A stretch of 64,000 nt of DNA from CAWINX01 sp963837585 (GTDB lineage: Bacteria > Actinomycetota > Thermoleophilia > Solirubrobacterales > 70-9): contig CAWINX010000003.1 in assembly GCA_963837585.1 (NCBI GenBank), forward strand, positions 930,001-994,000, written 5' to 3'. Below the pieces are notes generated by a model. The model did not search any database. It saw only the letters and a program-made list of their open reading frames with translations, and was not told the origin of the DNA. A program made the position numbers and the translations under genes. Below are positions 7,745 through 16,430 of the stretch, one piece after another (position 1 is the stretch's first letter; every line of letters begins with the position of its first letter).

Positions 7745-9907
7745 GTGACTCCCTCCTTCGGCACCTACATCGTCGGCTGCCTCGCCGTGATCGGCATCCT
7801 CTCCGCCGTCGGCCTCGGCGGCTACTGGCTGCGGCGCTGGATCGTCCCCGAGTTCTCCGGCGCGCTCGCCCGCCTCGCCGACGCTGACGATCGCGGTCGC
7901 CCTGCTGGTCCTCTCGCTGGAGCTGCTCGGCACGCTCAGCATCCTGCGCCTCGGCCCGATCATCGTCGTCTGCATCGCGGTCGGCCTGCTCGCCGCGCTG
8001 CTCGGGCTGGCGCAAGGCGCCGAGCGACGGGCAGGCGATCGCCGCGCCCCAGGTGCAGACGATCGCGCTGTGGATCGCGCTCGGGGTCGCCTCCTTCACC
8101 GTCGCCGAGTGGACCTTCCCCGCCCAGCTCAGCCTCGACCAGGGGATGTTCGGCGGCGACACCACCTGGTACCACATGCCGCTGGCGGCCCGGATGGCGC
8201 AGGACCACTCGACCGTCCACCTGCTCTTCACCGACCCGCTGCGCCTCGCCGCCTGGTACTACCCGCAGAGCTCCGAGCTGGTCCACGCCACCGGGATCGT
8301 CCTGATGAAGAGCGACTGGCTCTCGCCGCTGATCAACCTCGGTTGGCTGGCGATCGCCCTGCTCGCCGCCTGGTGCGTCGGCCGTCCCTACAAGGTCGGC
8401 CCGGCGACGCTGGTCGCCGCCGCGCTGGTCCTCGACTCGGGGGTGATGATCGAGACCCAGCCCGGCGAGGGACGCAACGACATCATGGGCCTCGCCTTCC
8501 TGATCGCCTTCGCCGCCTTCCTGATCAACGGCCACCAGCGGCGCGCGCCGGACGCCGGCGCCGTCCAGGACGCGCCGGAGACCAACGCGCCGCTGCTCGA
8601 CAAGGGGCCGTTGGTGATGGCGGGGATCGCGGCCGGGTTGGCGGTCTCGGTGAAGCTGCCGCTGCTGGTCCCGGTCGTCGCGATCACCGCCGGGATGATC
8701 CTGGTCAGCGGCCGCGGCAGGCGCTGGACCACCGCCTGGGTGCTCGGCGCCTCCGCCTTCGTGGCCGGCGGCTACTGGTACGTGCGGGCGGCGATCAAGA
8801 CCGGCGGCAACCCGATCCCGCAGATCGGCTGGGGGCCGCTGCACCTGCCGAGGCCGGACCAGATGCCCCTCGACCCGCGCCCCCGCTTCGCCGTCGCCCA
8901 CTACCTGTTCAACCCGACCGTCTACCGCAAGTGGTTCTTCCCGCGGCTCGACGACGCGCTCGGGCCGCTCTTTCCGCTGATCCTGATCGTCGCGGTCGCC
9001 GCCGCCGTCTACATCGCGGTGCGCTCCAGCAACCGGATCCTGCGGGTCCTCGCCGCCGCGGCGCTGCTGACCGCGCTCGTCTACATCTTCACGCCGCTGA
9101 CCGCCGCCGGCCAGGAGGGCTCGCCGACCGGCTTCTTCACCAACACCCGCTATCTGATGCCGGGCCTGGTGCTGGCACTTGTCCTGCTGCCGATCGCCCG
9201 GCCGCTGCGCTCGCCCGACAAGCGCGCCTGGCAGACGCTGATCTTCCTCACCGTCGTCTACGCGATCATGGTCCTGACCACGCCGCGCTGGTACCCCAGC
9301 TACATCGTCGGGACGGTCTTCCTCACCCTGGCGCTGGTCTGGACGCCGGCGGCGCTCGGCCTGCTTGCGCGGGCGGCGGCGGATCGGCCGCGGCCTTGTC
9401 GCCGCCACGGTCGCCGGAGTGGTCCTGCTCGCCGTGGTGTTGGGACGGGCGCAGGAGGTCCAGTACGTCGACCATCACTACACGAAGTCGACCCTCTTCC
9501 TCCAGGACGGCGGGCCGCAGAAGGCCTACGACTTCGCCCGCCGCCAGCACGACAAACGGATCGGGATCGCCGGCTCGGGGGAGATCTACTTCGGCCAGTA
9601 CGGCTTCTACGGCGCCGACGTCAGCAACCACGTCCAGTACATCGGCGTGCCGGGCCCGCACGGCGCCTACCGGCTGGCGACCACCTGCGGCCAGTTCCGC
9701 CGCCAGGTCAACGCCGGCAACTACGACTACCTGATCGTCAGCCGCTACACCGTCGACTCACCGGACTCCCCCTACTGGTTCCGGATCTACCACTGGCTGG
9801 AGACCGACCCCGCCGCGAAGCTGATCATCTCCGAGCCCAACATCACGCCGGAGCCGGACTACGTCTTCAAGGTGGTCGGCAAGCTCGACCCGGCCGCCTG
9901 CGCGTGA
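7745..9907 (+). pseudogene. Large polytopic membrane protein, GT-C glycosyltransferase-like, with three frameshifts
   Basis: GTG at 7745 starts TPSFGTYIVGCLAVIGILSA. The sense frame changes near 7885, near 8035 and near 9385, and finishes at TGA 9905-9907, about 720 residues in all. It has 10 or more hydrophobic helices. The segment FGGDTTWYHMPLAARMAQDH resembles the first extracytoplasmic loop of GT-C (PMT/ArnT-type) transferases with its acidic residue. After the helices comes a soluble domain of about 150 residues (QYVDHHYTKSTLFLQDGGPQ, YFGQYGFYGADVSNHVQYIG). Expected role: transfer of a sugar from a lipid carrier outside the membrane (inference). The 3' end overlaps the convergent hydrolase gene by 49 bp. 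Confidence 0.65.
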
Positions 9908-10689
9908 TCGCGGACCAGCTCGGCTGAGCGCTGCGGCTGCTCCCACCAGAACAGGTGCCCGACCCCCTCGAGCAGCTCCAGCGGGGCGGGGATCAGCGAG
10001 GCGATCTCGTGCCCGTTCTCGACCGGCAGCAGCCGGTCGGCGGTGCCGTGGATGACCTGCGTCGGGAGTGAGATCCGGCCGAGGCGATCGGCGGTCTTGT
10101 GCGCCCCGCAGGCGCGCATCTGCTGCATGATCACCGGGGCCGGTGAGGGCAGCGCCACAGCCATCTCCTCGAAGGCGGCGAAGCGCGAGTCGTCCTCGCG
10201 GAAGGTGGGGGAGAGGTTGATCTCCCACATCGCCCGGTGCACCGCGTCGGCGTCGCCCGCGGCGAACGCCGCGCCGAGCCGCTGCAGGTCCTCGGGGTCC
10301 ATCAGCTTGCCGTCGGGCCCGCCGCAGTAGCTCGCCCCGATCGTCAGCGAGCGGATCCGCTCGGGGTGGGCGAGCGCCAGCTCCTGGGCGATCATCCCGC
10401 CCATCGAGATGCCGAGGACGTGGGCGCTCTCCAGCTCCAGCGCGTCGAGCAGCCCGGCCGTGTCGCCGGCCATGTCGGCGATCGTGAACGGCATCTCCGC
10501 CCGCCCCGACAGGCCCATGCCGCGGTTGTCGAAGACGATGCACTCGAAGTCCTCGCGCAGCGCGGCCATGAACGGCTCCCCCCAGGCGAGGTGCGTGGCG
10601 CTCATCCCCTGGATCATCAGCAGCGGCTCACCGCCGCCCTCGCGCAGGTAGTGCAGCTCGGTCCCGGGGGCGACCTCGACGCTCGGCAT
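9859..10689 (-). CDS. Alpha/beta-hydrolase (3-oxoadipate enol-lactonase-like)
   Basis: 276 residues with a complete alpha/beta-hydrolase fold. The oxyanion region is LLMIQGMSATHLAW, the strand-4 turn FDNRGMGLSG, the nucleophile elbow GISMGGMIAQE (Ser), the acid in HGTADRLLP and the His in GVGHLFWWEQP. It resembles the enol-lactonase/haloperoxidase-like group of small-molecule hydrolases; the substrate is unknown. ATG at 10689 is the natural start (MPSVEVAPGTELHYLREGGG). It is cytoplasmic and not in an operon with its neighbours. Confidence 0.85.
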   Translation of the reverse strand: MPSVEVAPGTELHYLREGGGEPLLMIQGMSATHLAWGEPFMAALREDFECIVFDNRGMGLSGRAEMPFTIADMAGDTAGLLDALELESAHVLGISMGGMIAQELALAHPERIRSLTIGASYCGGPDGKLMDPEDLQRLGAAFAAGDADAVHRAMWEINLSPTFREDDSRFAAFEEMAVALPSPAPVIMQQMRACGAHKTADRLGRISLPTQVIHGTADRLLPVENGHEIASLIPAPLELLEGVGHLFWWEQPQRSAELVRDHAQAAGSSLPTTLKT

Positions 10690-10823
10690 GCGGGAAGGCT
10701 AGCTAGACCGGCGCTTTGAGTATCCGCCAGTTCGGAGGCACCTCACCTTCCACCCGCAAGCGGTTCTGCGGTATTGGTATAAGGCTCCGTGCAGTCGGGG
10801 AGGCAGAAGATCACCGAAATCAG

Positions 10824-11882
10824 TTGGGTGAGGGCGACTTTCGCGCCGCCCTGGAGCTGGTGCGCGCCTGCGAGCTGGCGCCGGACCTGGAGTCCTACCG
10901 GTCGCGCGTGATGGGCGTGATCGAGCACGTGCCCGGGCACATCGCCTCCTACAACGAGGTCGATCTGGTCAACGAGAAGCTGGTCACGCAGGTGGACCCG
11001 CCTTCCTCTTCGAGGAAGAGGACTACGCCACCTTCGCGCGGCTCGCCCACCAGCACCCGGTGATCGCGCATATGGACAAGACCGGGGACCTGGCGCCGCG
11101 GGCTATCTCCGACTTCCTCAACGTCGAGGAGTTCCACGCACTCGACCTCTACCGCGACCTCTACCGCAAGGTCGAGGTGGAGGACCAGATTGTCTTCGGC
11201 CTGCCGGGATCGCCCGAACTGGTGCTCGGCGTCACGATCAGCCGTCGCAAGCGTGGCTTCTCCGGCGCGCGATCGCGCCTTCCTCGATCTCGTCGCGCCG
11301 CACCTCGGCCGCGCCTATGTGGTGGCGCGAGCGCGCTCCCTGGCGCGGGCCGTCCTGGGCGCGGTCGACTTGGAGCTCTCGCTGAGCAGCGCGGTGATCG
11401 TTCTCGACGCGAACGGGCACGCCGCCGCGCTGAGCCCGCGAGCGAACATGTTCCTCGAGGCCCATCTCGGCCGTGGCGTGGAGATCGGCGCAGCGCTGCC
11501 GAAAGCGCTCACGTCGTTCGTGCGCCGGGGTCGCATGGCCGCCGAGGAGGACCTGTCCGGGGCGCCGATCGAGCTGCTGCTCGAAGGCAAGGCGACACGC
11601 CTACGTGCCTGCATGATCGAGGGGATCGAAGCCGACGAGCCCGACGCGCTCGTGCTCGACACGGAGGTCGCCCCGCTGGCGCCGACGCGGATCAAGCGCC
11701 TCGGCTTGACCGAGCGCGAGACCGAGGTGGTCGCCCTGCTCGCCGCGGGTTGCACCAACGCGGAGATAGCCGCCGATCTCAACGTCAGCCCGCCCACTGT
11801 GAAGCGCCATCTGGAGAACGTCTACGACAAGCTCGACGTCCGCACCAGGTCGGGCGTGATCGGCCACCTGCTGCGCACCTGA
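10824..11882 (+). pseudogene. LuxR-family transcriptional regulator, two frameshifts
   Basis: The C-terminal 65 residues are a typical LuxR helix-turn-helix (LGLTERETEVVALLAAGCTN, AEIAADLNVSPPTVKRHLEN, VYDKLDVRTR). Upstream is the large sensory region of a common actinobacterial LuxR group (LGEGDFRAALELVRACELAP, then VPGHIASYNEVD and VEVEDQIVFGLPGSPELVLG). The sense frame changes near 11000 and again near 11265. The repaired protein is about 350 residues. TTG at 10824 is used because LGEGD matches the usual start of this group. It lies 64 bp upstream of the secreted-protein gene A, in the same direction. It is the obvious candidate to act at the dyads at 11896 and 13051 (inference). Confidence 0.7.
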
Positions 11883-11895
11883 AGTCGGGAAATTT

Positions 11896-11915
11896 GGGCT
11901 GTACGGCCCATTGTC
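11896..11915 (+). promoter_or_regulatory. 20-bp dyad element, copy 1
   Basis: GGGC-N6-GCCCATTGTC, with TGTACG as the central six. An identical frame of invariant bases recurs at 13051-13070. Each copy sits at the 5' end of a secreted-protein gene. It may be an operator, a -35 region (TTGTC) or both. Confidence 0.5.
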
Positions 11916-11946
11916 GACGCAGGCTGTCGTTGCTGTTCTGTTGGTG

Positions 11947-13029
11947 GTGGCACACCGACGGGCGGCAAGCGTTGTAGCGACGATCGTCGTCGGGTTTGGG
12001 CTGCTGTGGCCCAGCTCCAGCCCAGCGGTGACGATCGGCGCGCCGATCGACTCCTCTCCGAACGCGGGTGCCACCTGCCAGAGCTTCCTCATCTTTGGGA
12101 TCGCTCCGAGCTGCAGCCTGCTCGGTGTCGATCCCGCCGCGCGCTGGACGATGCAGACGCCGAGCGGCAACTGGGTGATCAAGCGGGCGCGGGTGCGCGC
12201 CGGGGCGAGCGTGGGGCCGATGGTCTTCACCGTCATCCGAGTGCTGCGCTCGCAGGCGAAATCCGGCAGCGGCGCGATCTGCTGCACGGTGCCGGTCGAG
12301 AGTGGGGTCTTCACCCCGGCGCCGAACGCGGTCACCGAGGTGCCGACCCACATGCCCGTGGTGAACACCGTCGAGTCAATCGACGGCGAGCCGGTCGAGG
12401 TCATCGACTACCTGGGGATCAGCCTGCTCGACCCGAGCGCCACCCTGCCGCTGCACCAGGCGACGACGGGCGCCGATCCCGCGGCTGGAGCGGGTCTTTC
12501 GTACTTCATCCCGGCGATGCGCCAGGGTCAGCAGGCGCTGCAGAGTGGCGGCGTCTCCAACGTCATGCCGCTGATCGCCGCCGACCTCGATCCGGCGCCG
12601 ACGACGGCAGTGCCTCCCGGCGCGACGAACGGGCCGGGTGGCTTCAATCTCCTGCCGCGGACGAGGCTGCTGCGCAACGGAACGCGCGCCAGATTGGGCG
12701 CTCAGGTGCCGGGCCCGGGGCTTCTCCGGGCGTTGCAGCCGCGGGTCCGCACGCGCGCAGCCGCGCGCTCCACCGCAACGACCTCACGGCATCGTCGGAA
12801 GCAGAGGAAGATGAGGAGCCCGCAGCTGATCGCGTCGGCCAAGCGCCGCGTCAAACGGGCCGGCAAGGCATACGTCACGATTCGCCTGACAGGACTCGGC
12901 AAGCGTCTTCTGCGCAAGCGCGGCAAGCTGAAGGTGCCGGTGAAGTTCGTCTTCAAGCCCGAGGGAGGCGCTGCCGTCGGCAAGACGCGAGCGGTGACCT
13001 TCCGTAAGCCTCACCACCGGCGCCGCTGA
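11947..13029 (+). CDS. Secreted protein A with basic C-terminal domain
   Basis: About 360 residues of unknown function. GTG at 11947 gives MAHRRAASVVATIVVGFGLL, a good signal peptide ending before AVTIGAP; a TTG at 11911 in the same frame is an alternative but falls inside the dyad. The mature part has cysteines at ATCQSF, APSCSLL and AICCTVP, a Pro/Ala/Ser-rich middle, and a strongly basic C-terminal 80 residues (SAKRRVKRAGKAYVTIRLTG, then LKVPVKFVFKPEGG). That last domain resembles the end of protein B at 13102. Expected location is outside the membrane. It sits between the LuxR gene and protein B, same strand. Confidence 0.65.
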   Translation: MAHRRAASVVATIVVGFGLLWPSSSPAVTIGAPIDSSPNAGATCQSFLIFGIAPSCSLLGVDPAARWTMQTPSGNWVIKRARVRAGASVGPMVFTVIRVLRSQAKSGSGAICCTVPVESGVFTPAPNAVTEVPTHMPVVNTVESIDGEPVEVIDYLGISLLDPSATLPLHQATTGADPAAGAGLSYFIPAMRQGQQALQSGGVSNVMPLIAADLDPAPTTAVPPGATNGPGGFNLLPRTRLLRNGTRARLGAQVPGPGLLRALQPRVRTRAAARSTATTSRHRRKQRKMRSPQLIASAKRRVKRAGKAYVTIRLTGLGKRLLRKRGKLKVPVKFVFKPEGGAAVGKTRAVTFRKPHHRRR

Positions 13030-13050
13030 GGAGCGACCTGGGTCGAAGAT

Positions 13051-13070
13051 GGGCAAGACGGCCCATTGTC
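13051..13070 (+). promoter_or_regulatory. 20-bp dyad element, copy 2
   Basis: GGGC-N6-GCCCATTGTC with AAGACG in the centre; all 14 defined bases match copy 1 at 11896-11915. It ends 31 bp before the preferred ATG of protein B. TTGTCA within it could serve as a -35 hexamer, with TATCAA 17 nt later as a weak -10. Confidence 0.5.
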
Positions 13071-13101
13071 AAACGATCTGGCCGTATGTATCAACTGCTC
13101 C

Positions 13102-15258
13102 ATGATCATCGACCAGCGCAGGCTCAACAACGTTCTCGCCAAGCTCATCGTCCTGGGAGCCGTCTTGGCGGCGACGTTGGCGGTCGGCCTCGGGCTGGCG
13201 GCAAATGCGAGCGCGGCTGCGATGCAGCGCCTGTCGGGCTGCACGGCCAGCACTCTCCCGGGCAACGACGACGGCTCGACGGGTTCGGTGCCTCTCGGCT
13301 TTCAGCTCTACTTCCAGGGCACCAACTACGACCATGTCTTCGTCAACAACAACGGTAACGTCACCTTCGGCGGCTCGCTCAGCGCGTATACGCCGTCGCC
13401 AATCGGCACCAGCCCGTCGCCGATCATCGCGCCGTTTTGGGCCGATGTCGATACCAGCTCGGGCAACGCGGTCACCTACGGCACCACCTCCTACCAGGGT
13501 CATCCCGCTTTCTGTGTCGAGTGGGATGGGGTCGGTTACTTCAGCGCGCACACGGACAAGCTGAACAAATTCGAGTTGATCCTGGCCAGTCGCCCTGACC
13601 GCGCTGCGGGCGACTTCGACATCATCTTCAACTACGACCAGATCCAGTGGGAGACCGGCAGTGCCAGCGGCGGCGTCAATGGTCTGGGAGGGTCTTCGGC
13701 GCGGGTCGGCTTCGGTCTCGCCGGCGGCGGCTCCTCGGAGCTGTCGGGCTCCGGCACCAACGGCGCCTTCCTCGACGGTGGCCCGGCGGCGCTCGTTTCG
13801 CGGGCCGCGAACAGCGGCACTCCGGGGATGTACGTGTACCAGGTGCTCGGCGGTCAGGGACAGGGAGAGGCCGGCCTCCACGGCCTGGTCAGCAGCCACA
13901 ACGAAGCGCTGGTCGGCGCTTGGGTGCAGGCCTGCACGGACGGCTCCGGGGCGCCCTACTGCGCGACGACCCAGACCGACGGACAGGGCAAATACAGCTT
14001 CACCAAACTGGCCGACGGGCTCTGGAACGTCACCGCCAATCCGCCCAGCGGCGATCGAATTAGCCAGACGACCAAAGTCGGGCCGGTGCAGATCAAAAAC
14101 TCCGCTCCGGTCAACCGCGACATCGTGATGAGCACGCTCACCCCGCCGCCGACGGGCACGGTGGTCGGTGGTTCGGGCACGTTCGGAAACGGGCAGCCGA
14201 AACTGGATTGGAACGAGTCGACTCCGTTTACGACCAATGGCTGCGCCGGCGGGACCTCGGCGAAATTCGAGATCGTGGTGCCGGCGAACAGCCCGAGCGG
14301 CGATCCGAGGACGATCACATCCGGCCCGCTCAGCGAGGGGCCGAGCGGAACCTACACCGGCACGATCCCGCCGCTGAACCCGTTCTACGGCTTCGCGCAG
14401 ATCAAAGTCACGATCGAGTGCCCGTCGCCGTCGGCGCCGGTGATCGGCTCCTTCGACATCTACGTCGATCCGAGCGGGCACGTAGTCGACACCAAAGGTG
14501 TGCCGGTCCGCGGGGCGACCGTGACCCTGACCAGGTCAGACAGCGCAGACGGCCCGTTCGCCATGGTCCCCGACGGCAGCTCGATCATGGCGCCCAACAA
14601 CCGCAGCAACCCGTCGACAACCGACTCGGCCGGACGCTTCGGGTGGGACGTGATTGCCGGCTACTACAAGGTCAGCGCGACCAAGCCGGGCTGCGCGAAT
14701 CCCACCCACCCGACCGACCGATCGGCTTCCACCGGAGTGCTCACCGTGCCGCCGCCGGTCACCAACCTTCGGCTGGTGCTTAATTGCAATCCGCTATCCC
14801 ATCTCCATGCTCGGGCTCTTCGTAACGGCAAGATCAGGGTGAGCTTCGTCGCAACCGGTCGGGGGCGCGTGAGCGGCAAGGCGAGCCTGAAGTCCAAGAA
14901 GTCCAAGAAGCACAACAAGGGCAAGAGCCATAGATCCGCGGTCGCTTCCAAGGCCCATCGTCGCCACAAGGGAAAGCGCCATCACAAGGGCAAGAAGAAG
15001 GGCAAGAGCCGGCTCTACGGCAAGGGAGGCGCAGCGGTTGCCCGGCCGGCGCGGGTGACCTTCACGATCTCCCCTTCACGCACGGGCAGGGCATTGCTGA
15101 AGCAGAGCAAGCGCCTGAAGGTCGCCGTCCTTGTCGCGTTCAAGTCATCGGTCGGCGGCGCATCGAAGGCCAAGCGCGCCAATGTCGTGGTGCGCTACGG
15201 GCCGAAGAAGCACAAGAAGCAGAAGCACAAGCACCACAAGCGGCACGCCGGCGGGTAG
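13102..15258 (+). CDS. Secreted NIDO-domain adhesin-like protein B with Lys-rich tail
   Basis: 718 residues from ATG 13102 (TTG 13066 is an in-frame alternative). The signal peptide is RLNNVLAKLIVLGAVLAATL up to ANASA. Residues about 60-260 are a NIDO (nidogen-like) domain: FVNNNGNVTFGGSL, IIAPFWADVDT, FCVEWDGVGYF, DFDIIFNYDQIQWETG. Two carboxypeptidase-regulatory-like beta-sandwich repeats follow (LHGLVSSHNEALVGAWVQAC; VVDTKGVPVRGATVTLTRSD). A Lys/His/Arg-rich linker (KSKKSKKHNKGKSHRS) and a last domain with LLKQSKRLKVAVLVAFKSS end the protein. NIDO domains occur in extracellular adhesion proteins. The basic tail could bind polyanionic wall polymers (inference). Confidence 0.75.
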   Translation: MIIDQRRLNNVLAKLIVLGAVLAATLAVGLGLAANASAAAMQRLSGCTASTLPGNDDGSTGSVPLGFQLYFQGTNYDHVFVNNNGNVTFGGSLSAYTPSPIGTSPSPIIAPFWADVDTSSGNAVTYGTTSYQGHPAFCVEWDGVGYFSAHTDKLNKFELILASRPDRAAGDFDIIFNYDQIQWETGSASGGVNGLGGSSARVGFGLAGGGSSELSGSGTNGAFLDGGPAALVSRAANSGTPGMYVYQVLGGQGQGEAGLHGLVSSHNEALVGAWVQACTDGSGAPYCATTQTDGQGKYSFTKLADGLWNVTANPPSGDRISQTTKVGPVQIKNSAPVNRDIVMSTLTPPPTGTVVGGSGTFGNGQPKLDWNESTPFTTNGCAGGTSAKFEIVVPANSPSGDPRTITSGPLSEGPSGTYTGTIPPLNPFYGFAQIKVTIECPSPSAPVIGSFDIYVDPSGHVVDTKGVPVRGATVTLTRSDSADGPFAMVPDGSSIMAPNNRSNPSTTDSAGRFGWDVIAGYYKVSATKPGCANPTHPTDRSASTGVLTVPPPVTNLRLVLNCNPLSHLHARALRNGKIRVSFVATGRGRVSGKASLKSKKSKKHNKGKSHRSAVASKAHRRHKGKRHHKGKKKGKSRLYGKGGAAVARPARVTFTISPSRTGRALLKQSKRLKVAVLVAFKSSVGGASKAKRANVVVRYGPKKHKKQKHKHHKRHAGG

Positions 15259-15280
15259 CGCTCCGGGGGTCAGCGTGGTT

Positions 15281-15306
15281 CTGGGCGGTTCCGCGGAACC
15301 GCCCAG
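15281..15306. terminator. 26-bp perfect palindrome, possible terminator
   Basis: CTGGGCGGTTC, then CGCG, then the exact complement GAACCGCCCAG. As RNA this is an 11-bp GC-rich hairpin with a 4-nt loop, 23 bp after the stop of protein B. There is no U-tract, as is common in high-GC actinobacteria. A second short hairpin, GTCGCCGA/TCGGCGAC, follows near 15313-15330. The remaining bases to 15426 show nothing recognisable. Confidence 0.5.
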
Positions 15307-15426
15307 GGCGGTCGGGTCGCCGACTTCGGCGACTTGAAGGGCGAGCCGCGCAGCGGTAGACGCTTCGCCAGCCCCAGTGCTTTGGCGTCCTTGACCGGCG
15401 CTTGGCGCAAGATCTTGGCTAGAGGA

Positions 15427-16215
15427 TCAGTTCGGGTAGAAGACCGCGGTCATCTGCGAGTGCGGCAAATTTCTGAACGTCCGAGCTCGAGCTCCAATAG
15501 CCTCGCCACGATGTAGTAGGTATGCGATCCAGATGCCACTGAGCTAGTACCCTGGACACCGGGATCGTCACGCTCTCGCTCGATCCATAGGTGGCCAGGC
15601 CGGACGGGATGTCGTACTCGGCCGTAAAGCCATAGGGCTGCGAGCAATCGCTTGCCGTGGATCCGAGTATGACGTAGATCGCGTCATCGGTGCAGATTCA
15701 CGTGATTCGTTAACACGTCTACGTTTGCGTTGATCACGACGGTGCCCGATGAGGGGGCGTTGACGGTCACGCCGCTGCCCGTGATAGTTCGTGCAGAGTG
15801 GCGTCGCGTATGCATGTCGACGTTCCGGTCTGTGCTTCTCGAGAAGACGAGCGGCTTCTTCGCCAGCGTCGGATTCGGATAGGTGCCCGTCAGGTCGCCG
15901 CCCGCTGCCGCGCCCGACTGGAGGAAGCCGCCGGCGCCGATGCCGCCGAGCTGGCTCGCGTTGGTCGCGCTGTCGGCGCTCGCCCGCGTGGCTCGCATTG
16001 GGAACGGTCCCCAGCTTGGACAGCTTGATGTCGGCCCCGGTCAGCGAATGGTTCTTGACTTTGGAGCCGTTGACCGCATTCTTCTTCAGTTGCTTGGTGC
16101 CGACGCTGTTCTTGCGCCGGCTCGCCGCCATCGCCCCGCCGCCCAGCGCCACGAAGAGCGCGATCGTCGCGATCACGTTCGCGTACGTCAGCTTGTCGCG
16201 CAGTCGCTCAGCCAT
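15427..16215 (-). pseudogene. Secreted repeat-type protein, several frameshifts
   Basis: ATG at 16215 reads MAERLRDKLTYANVIATIAL and FVALGGGAMAA, a signal or anchor helix, then KNSVGTKQLKKNAVNGSKVK and GADIKLSKLGTVPNA. I recognise this N-terminus from an abundant Thermoleophilia secreted family. The continuation is in other frames: SADSATNASQLGGIGAGGFL, GDLTGTYPNPTLAK, then DDAIYVILGSTASDCSQPYG, FTAEYDIPSGLATYG and, at the end, PHSQMTAVFYPN before TGA 15427-15429. At least four frame changes are needed for the full length of about 260 residues. Role unknown. A 16-bp palindrome lies 75 bp upstream. Confidence 0.6.
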
Positions 16216-16289
16216 CGTTGTCCTTCCCGAGATCGACCCTGGTCTGCCTACGGCAGGGTAGGCGGGGTCGTCCCGGCCGACAAGGAAAG

Positions 16290-16305
16290 TGTCCGAATTC
16301 GGACA
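16290..16305. promoter_or_regulatory. 16-bp perfect palindrome TGTCCGAATTCGGACA
   Basis: A fully self-complementary 16-mer flanked by AAG on both sides. It is 75 bp upstream of the divergent secreted-protein gene and 35 bp upstream of tRNA-Arg. The size and symmetry fit a dimeric regulator site; no regulator is encoded next to it. Confidence 0.45.
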
Positions 16306-16339
16306 AAGCGGGATCGGCGCTGTACCCTCGCCGCACCTG

Positions 16340-16412
16340 GCCCCCGTAGCTCAGTGGACAGAGCGACGGCCTTCTAAGCCGTGGGTCGCTGGTTCGAATC
16401 CAGCCGGGGGCG
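16340..16412 (+). tRNA. tRNA-Arg (anticodon TCT)
   Basis: The acceptor GCCCCCG pairs with CGGGGGC and the D stem is GCTC/GAGC. The anticodon stem ACGGC/GCCGT encloses loop CTTCTAA, and the T arm is GCTGG-TTCGAAT-CCAGC. The discriminator is G and CCA is not encoded. Confidence 0.95.
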
Positions 16413-16430
16413 TCGAGCGGGCAGCTCGCT

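Noticed and set aside
7960..9408. A 482-codon minus-strand frame opposite the GT-C-like gene
   Set aside because: Its composition (Arg/Gln/Asp/Gly runs) is the antisense of a membrane protein; it has no start context or recognisable domain.
13102..15258. The Lys-rich repeats near 14880-15010 as a CRISPR or tandem DNA array
   Set aside because: They are codon-level low complexity (AAG-rich) in one reading frame, not equal-length direct repeats with unique spacers.
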